Shown: piece after piece, positions 4,792 to 7,923 of the stretch
How positions within the stretch are numbered: position 1 is the stretch's first letter
How the letters are laid out: the number at the start of each line of letters is the position of its first letter
From: Euryarchaeota archaeon UBA28
Lineage (GTDB): Archaea; Thermoplasmatota; Poseidoniia; Poseidoniales; Thalassarchaeaceae
Assembly (NCBI GenBank): GCA_002501605.1
Contig: DANW01000029.1
Location: 20,389-28,311 of the forward strand
Direction of reading: 5' to 3'
Length of the DNA stretch: 7,923 nt
Program-made: the position numbers and the translations under genes
The notes under the pieces: model-generated
Seen by the model: only the letters and a program-made list of their open reading frames with translations
What the model was told of the DNA's origin: nothing
Databases searched by the model: none

Positions 4792-6489
4792 ATGGCGACT
4801 CACAGCGCAGGGGACCAAATCGACTTCTCCTACAGGCCCACCGAGGGCCTCTCCGACACTCTGGAGAGGAAGCTAGGGATGTTCTCGGTTGTGATAATTT
4901 CACTGTCTGCCATGCTGGGAACAGGTCTTTTCGTCCTACCTGCCTTGGTCATGGTCGATTTGGGGGGTGGGACCGTCCCGGTATCAGGCATATGGCTGGC
5001 ATACGTGCTCGCCGCTCTGGCCATCCTTCCGGCAGCGGTCTCCAAGGGAGAGCTGTCAACTGCGATGCCATCATCAGGAGGTTCTTACGTGTACATCGAG
5101 AGAACCTTCGGGCCACTAGTAGGGACGATCGCAGGTGCTGGCCTCTGGGGGGCCTCGATGCTGAAGACAGTCGTCGCACTTGTTGGATTCAAGGCGTATC
5201 TATGGGCCCTAGAGGAGCTTCTTGGGGTAACTATCGATATCGAGATAGCCGCTCTCATCCTGTTGGCCCTCATCACAATCATCAACATACTAGGCGTGAA
5301 CAGGATCAAGAAGATACAGACTCCCATAGTGGCTCTGATGGTTGTTTTCATTGGAATTCTATGCATCTGGTCTATTTTCACCCTACCGATGAACTGGGGC
5401 GCCGCTTTCGGGGACGGTGCTTACGGTGCTGGATGGGAGGATGTTGCCCATGCCACTGCATTCGTCTTCGTGGCATACGCCGGAGTGACAAAGATAGCTG
5501 CAGTCGGAGGAGAGATAAAGGATCCAAGTAAGAACATTCCATACGGGATGATTCTGTCCTTGCTCATTGCCTGCGCACTTTACGCCATGGTAACGATAGT
5601 TATGGTATCGGCAGTGGATCCCTCGGGGTACCTTGACGCCGACACAGGCAAAGCGAGGGAAGATCCCGTGTACGTATTTGCGGAGATGGTAGGGGGGTCG
5701 ACAGCGGGTACCGTCTCAGCGGTTTTCGCAGTCACCGTACTAACTTCCCTCGCGCTTGCTTCCCTTATGGCAACCTCAAGGTTCCCCTTCGCCATGGCAA
5801 GGGACAACCTCCTCCCTGAATCACTGGAGAAGGTGCATCCTAGCTACCAAACCCCGCACCTTGCCATTGTAGGTACGAGTGTGTCGATGGCTCTTGCCAT
5901 CACACTCCTGCCAGTCGAGGAGATAGCGAAACTCGCATCCGGGTTCAAGATCATGATATTCATGACCATCAATGCCTCAGTTATAGTCCTAAGAAGGGCT
6001 TCTAAGACACACTCTTGGTACCGACCTGAGTGGAAGTCCCCGATGTATCCGTTTATCCAGATTTTCGGAATACTAAGTGGGGCGCTACTCCTCTACGTCA
6101 TGGGGATGACAGCTGTAATAGGTGGTCTGGCGTGCTGTACGGTAGGGGTCTTGGTTTACTTCCTATACGGCAAAAAAAGAGTCCATCCGATGCTGACTCC
6201 CTGGAGGACGGTTCGCACCGAGATAACAAACCCGACTCAGGCAGAGCGCGAGAAGAGATGGCTGGTTTTCCACAGTGTCGCTGGTACTAAGGAGAGATAC
6301 TCCGAACAGATGACAGAGGGCGAGTTCGTCCACGCGATGAGCATCATTTCTCCTCACTTGGAGAGGTCTGGTGTCAGGGACTTGTTCCATCAGATAGACT
6401 TGGACGGTAACGGAATCATAGACCTAGACGAGTTCCTACTGGGCATCGACGAGGACAATCTATTTGGCGACATTTCCGAGTCCGAGTGA
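4792..6489 (+). CDS. APC-superfamily amino-acid permease with C-terminal EF-hand tail
   Basis: The 565-residue protein has about 12 hydrophobic spans from 31 to 460. APC marks are visible: GTG with SAMLGTGLFVLP in span 1 (39-50), GGSYVYIERTFG (96-107), VGGEIKDPSKNIPYG (238-252) and SRFPFAMARDNLLP (329-342). Such carriers move amino acids or related amines across the membrane by proton or sodium coupling, or by exchange. The substrate cannot be read from sequence. After the last span a tail of about 105 residues, expected to be cytosolic, ends with a complete EF-hand loop at 536-547 (DLDGNGIIDLDE), flanked by FHQI before and FLLGI after. A helix-rich stretch at 507-531 could be a degenerate partner hand. 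All Ca2+-liganding positions are intact, so calcium may gate or stabilise the carrier. The start at 4792 has a TATA-like box 30 bases upstream; a longer reading from 4660 would run into the divergent FKBP gene. Confidence 0.92.
   Translation: MATHSAGDQIDFSYRPTEGLSDTLERKLGMFSVVIISLSAMLGTGLFVLPALVMVDLGGGTVPVSGIWLAYVLAALAILPAAVSKGELSTAMPSSGGSYVYIERTFGPLVGTIAGAGLWGASMLKTVVALVGFKAYLWALEELLGVTIDIEIAALILLALITIINILGVNRIKKIQTPIVALMVVFIGILCIWSIFTLPMNWGAAFGDGAYGAGWEDVAHATAFVFVAYAGVTKIAAVGGEIKDPSKNIPYGMILSLLIACALYAMVTIVMVSAVDPSGYLDADTGKAREDPVYVFAEMVGGSTAGTVSAVFAVTVLTSLALASLMATSRFPFAMARDNLLPESLEKVHPSYQTPHLAIVGTSVSMALAITLLPVEEIAKLASGFKIMIFMTINASVIVLRRASKTHSWYRPEWKSPMYPFIQIFGILSGALLLYVMGMTAVIGGLACCTVGVLVYFLYGKKRVHPMLTPWRTVRTEITNPTQAEREKRWLVFHSVAGTKERYSEQMTEGEFVHAMSIISPHLERSGVRDLFHQIDLDGNGIIDLDEFLLGIDEDNLFGDISESE
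6397..6432 (+). other. EF-hand Ca2+-binding loop within the permease tail
   Basis: The 12 codons give D-L-D-G-N-G-I-I-D-L-D-E, with acidic or oxygen ligands at positions 1, 3, 5, 9 and 12, Gly at 6 and Ile at 8. This is a textbook EF-hand loop. Only one canonical loop is present, so pairing would need a degenerate hand or a dimer. Confidence 0.9.
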
Positions 6490-6506
6490 TTTCGGCACAG
6501 GCGTGC

Positions 6507-6514
6507 AATTGAAG
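6507..6514 (+). promoter_or_regulatory. Promoter-like AATTGAAG upstream of panB
   Basis: AATTGAAG repeats exactly the sequence at 1688-1695. It is about 40 bases before the panB ATG, so transcription would begin near 6535 and leave a leader of about 15 bases containing GGTGA. It is a weak TATA by sequence; read-through from the permease gene, 60 bases upstream, is also possible. Confidence 0.35.
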
Positions 6515-6540
6515 TCTTGGACTCCTCTCGTTGTAACCCG

Positions 6541-6545
6541 GGTGA
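6541..6545 (+). promoter_or_regulatory. Shine-Dalgarno GGTGA of panB
   Basis: GGTGA, complementary to the UCACC of the 16S tail, ends four bases before the ATG at 6550. It supports that ATG over the in-frame TTG at 6517, which has no such motif. Confidence 0.5.
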
Positions 6546-6549
6546 GCCA

Positions 6550-7365
6550 ATGGCGATAGCTGGTCGTGCGAAGAAAGTCACTACTCATACCCTCCAGGAG
6601 ATGAAGAGGGCAGGGGAGAATATCACCATGCTGACTTCCTACGATTACTCCCTAACTAGGCTTGTAGATGGGGCAGGAATCGATGTCATTCTCGTAGGGG
6701 ACTCTGCATCCAATGTGATGGCAGGTAACGATACGACGGTGCCGATCACCTTGGATCACATGATATATCACGCTCAATGCGTGGTAAACGGAGTAGACAG
6801 GGCACTCGTCGTAGTCGACATGCCATTTGGGACTTACCAGGGGGACACCAAGCTCGCCCTGAAGAGCGCAATCAGGATAATGAAGGAATCAGCTGGCCAC
6901 GCGGTGAAGCTTGAGGGAGGAGTAGAAATCACTGACTCCATCAAGAGGATTCTCACGGCGGGCATACCAGTGATGGGGCACCTCGGGCTCACACCCCAGT
7001 CAATCTACAAGTTCGGCACCTACGGAGTGAGGGCCAAGGAGGACCAAGAGGCAGAGAGGCTAATCTCAGATGCGCTCGCCCTACAGGATGCGGGGTGCTT
7101 CGCCATCGTGCTGGAGAAAATCCCAGCTGAATTAGCAAAGATGGTCAGTGAAAAGCTGAACATCCCAACAATCGGCATCGGAGCTGGTTCCCACTGCGAT
7201 GGGCAGGTGCTGGTGCTCCATGACATGCTGGGCATAACCAAGGACTTCTCCCCCCGCTTCCTAAGGAGATACGCAGACTTGGGAGACGCGATCGACAACG
7301 CTGTCAAGCAGTACATCACAGATGTGCGAAGCGGCGACTTCCCCAACGAGGATGAGAGCTACTAG
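6550..7365 (+). CDS. panB: 3-methyl-2-oxobutanoate hydroxymethyltransferase (ketopantoate hydroxymethyltransferase)
   Basis: PanB transfers a hydroxymethyl group from 5,10-methylenetetrahydrofolate or a C1 equivalent to 2-oxoisovalerate, giving ketopantoate, the first committed step towards pantoate and coenzyme A. The 271 residues match the usual length. Diagnostic segments are MLTSYDYSLTRLVDGAG (27-43), VILVGDSASNVMAG with metal ligand Asp51, VVDMPFGTYQ with the second ligand Asp90, AVKLEGG with Lys120 and Glu122, MGHLGLTPQS (142-151), and VLEKIP with catalytic Glu189, then the IGIGAG loop. Every expected active-site residue is present, so it should be functional. It acts in the cytosol as a homo-oligomeric TIM barrel. 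It lies 60 bases after the permease gene and 51 before rfcS, neither related in function. Archaea complete the pathway with pantoate kinase and phosphopantothenate synthetase, which are not in the window. Confidence 0.96.
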   Translation: MAIAGRAKKVTTHTLQEMKRAGENITMLTSYDYSLTRLVDGAGIDVILVGDSASNVMAGNDTTVPITLDHMIYHAQCVVNGVDRALVVVDMPFGTYQGDTKLALKSAIRIMKESAGHAVKLEGGVEITDSIKRILTAGIPVMGHLGLTPQSIYKFGTYGVRAKEDQEAERLISDALALQDAGCFAIVLEKIPAELAKMVSEKLNIPTIGIGAGSHCDGQVLVLHDMLGITKDFSPRFLRRYADLGDAIDNAVKQYITDVRSGDFPNEDESY

Positions 7366-7393
7366 AGCCTCCCCCAACCTTCAAGGACGCTCG

Positions 7394-7405
7394 CCCACTA
7401 GTGGG
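7394..7405. repeat. 12-base perfect palindrome CCCACTAGTGGG upstream of rfcS
   Basis: The sequence equals its reverse complement and ends 11 bases before the rfcS ATG. The flanks (G on the left, GGCCC on the right) allow a slightly longer GC-rich stem with a bulge. It could be an operator for a dimeric regulator or a chance restriction-like palindrome. Confidence 0.5.
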
Positions 7406-7416
7406 GCCCGGTAAAC

Positions 7417-7923
7417 ATGAGCGAGCTGTGGGTAGAGAGGCACCGACCCCGCACAGTTGGTGATATCAAGGGCCAGAAACAGGTTGTTGACCGACTGAAG
7501 GCGTATGCCGGCAAGCGCTCATTTCCCCATTTGATGTTCGCAGGCCCGCCCGGAACTGGAAAGACCACCGCCGCAATCGCATTGGCAAGGGACGTATTCG
7601 GGGATGACTACCGTAGGAACCTGCTTGAGATGAATGCAAGCGATGAGAGGAAGCTGGAGTCTATCAGGACCAAAGTCAAGCAGTTTGCCCGGACCGCACC
7701 AGTTCCCGGTACGACGTTCAAGGTCATATTCCTTGACGAGGCGGACGCACTCACCCCGGATGCGCAGGGTGCGCTCAGGAGGATAATGGAGCAGAACGCC
7801 CAGACGTGCAGGTTCATCCTCTCCTGCAACTACTCATCGAAGATCATTGAGCCTATACAGTCGCGCTGTGCGGTCTTCAGGTTCAGGCCACTGGCCGATG
7901 ATCAAGTCAGGTCCATGGTGGTG
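7417..7923 (+). CDS. rfcS: Replication factor C small subunit, N-terminal 169 residues (3'-truncated by window end)
   Basis: RFC loads the PCNA sliding clamp onto primed DNA using ATP. The visible part is the AAA+ domain: LWVERHRPRTVGDIKGQ (4-20), the standard RFC opening; Walker A GPPGTGKT (43-50); LLEMNASDERKLESIR (69-84); Walker B VIFLDEAD (103-110); LRRIMEQN (120-127); sensor-1 region FILSCNYSSKIIEPIQ (133-148); and the RFC-box SRC (149-151) with the arginine finger Arg150. The Walker A site, a known intein insertion point in archaeal RFC genes, is uninterrupted here. Intein sites beyond residue 169 cannot be seen. The SRC motif and small size of the N-terminal region favour the small over the large subunit. 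The start is set by the ATG at 7417, in front of the conserved motif; the SD is weak. A poor TATA-like CTTCAAGG sits about 35 bases upstream. Confidence 0.95.
   Translation, partial: MSELWVERHRPRTVGDIKGQKQVVDRLKAYAGKRSFPHLMFAGPPGTGKTTAAIALARDVFGDDYRRNLLEMNASDERKLESIRTKVKQFARTAPVPGTTFKVIFLDEADALTPDAQGALRRIMEQNAQTCRFILSCNYSSKIIEPIQSRCAVFRFRPLADDQVRSMVV

Noticed and set aside
4785..5531. Long alternative-frame ORF of 248 codons within the permease
   Set aside because: Its product is rich in Arg/His/Ser with no domain; it is a shadow of the permease, whose motifs are unmistakable.
6517..6549. TTG start for panB, 11 codons upstream
   Set aside because: The added residues do not match PanB, the start overlaps promoter-like sequence, and the ATG at 6550 has GGTGA at proper spacing.
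7543..7566. Possible intein at the RFC Walker A site
   Set aside because: GPPGTGKT is continuous and the reading frame carries straight on, so no intein is inserted there.
1..7923. CRISPR array, tRNA/rRNA genes, insertion sequences, defence or phage genes
   Set aside because: No regularly spaced repeats, cloverleaf-forming sequence, transposase, integrase or nuclease signature was seen on either strand; the window is fully occupied by ordinary metabolic and housekeeping genes.

Overview
The window looks like a piece of an archaeal chromosome. The right end encodes the first 169 residues of an archaeal/eukaryotic-type replication factor C small subunit (clamp loader). Several gene starts have a TATA-like box about 30 bp upstream of the ATG and no Shine-Dalgarno, which fits leaderless archaeal transcripts. 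Moderate GC, a free mix of AGG/AGA arginine codons, a lipoprotein signal, SlyD-type FKBPs and very short intergenic gaps suggest a marine euryarchaeon such as Poseidoniales (Marine Group II). That placement is inference from gene content; no marker gene was searched.

Layout. (A) 1-1677, plus strand: the tail of a class III extradiol dioxygenase, a full second dioxygenase-like subunit that resembles the non-catalytic alpha partner of 2-aminophenol 1,6-dioxygenase, and a RidA protein close to 2-aminomuconate deaminase with an unusual 80-residue glycine-zipper N-terminus. The three are tightly coupled and look like the end of an aromatic-amine ring-cleavage operon. (B) 1719-2576, plus: a membrane protein with repeated cysteine pairs split by membrane segments, function unknown. 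(C) 2577-4685, minus: two tandem SlyD-like prolyl isomerases and a secreted lipoprotein of the Ca2+-dependent PI-PLC family. (D) 4792-6489, plus: an APC-superfamily amino-acid permease with a C-terminal cytosolic tail carrying a canonical EF-hand loop. (E) 6550-7923, plus: panB (ketopantoate hydroxymethyltransferase, CoA synthesis) and the start of rfcS.

Functional links. Block A should act together on a ring-cleavage product that carries an amino group; the catalytic subunit and any dehydrogenase would lie left of the window. The FKBP pair comes from a tandem duplication that also copied an upstream promoter element. Their metal-binding tails have diverged, one His-rich and one Cys-rich, the two features that a single E. 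coli SlyD tail combines. Blocks B and C meet tail to tail with no base between their stop codons. panB and rfcS are housekeeping genes. No rRNA, tRNA, CRISPR array, insertion sequence or integrase is visible, and no gene-free stretch exceeds about 110 bases.
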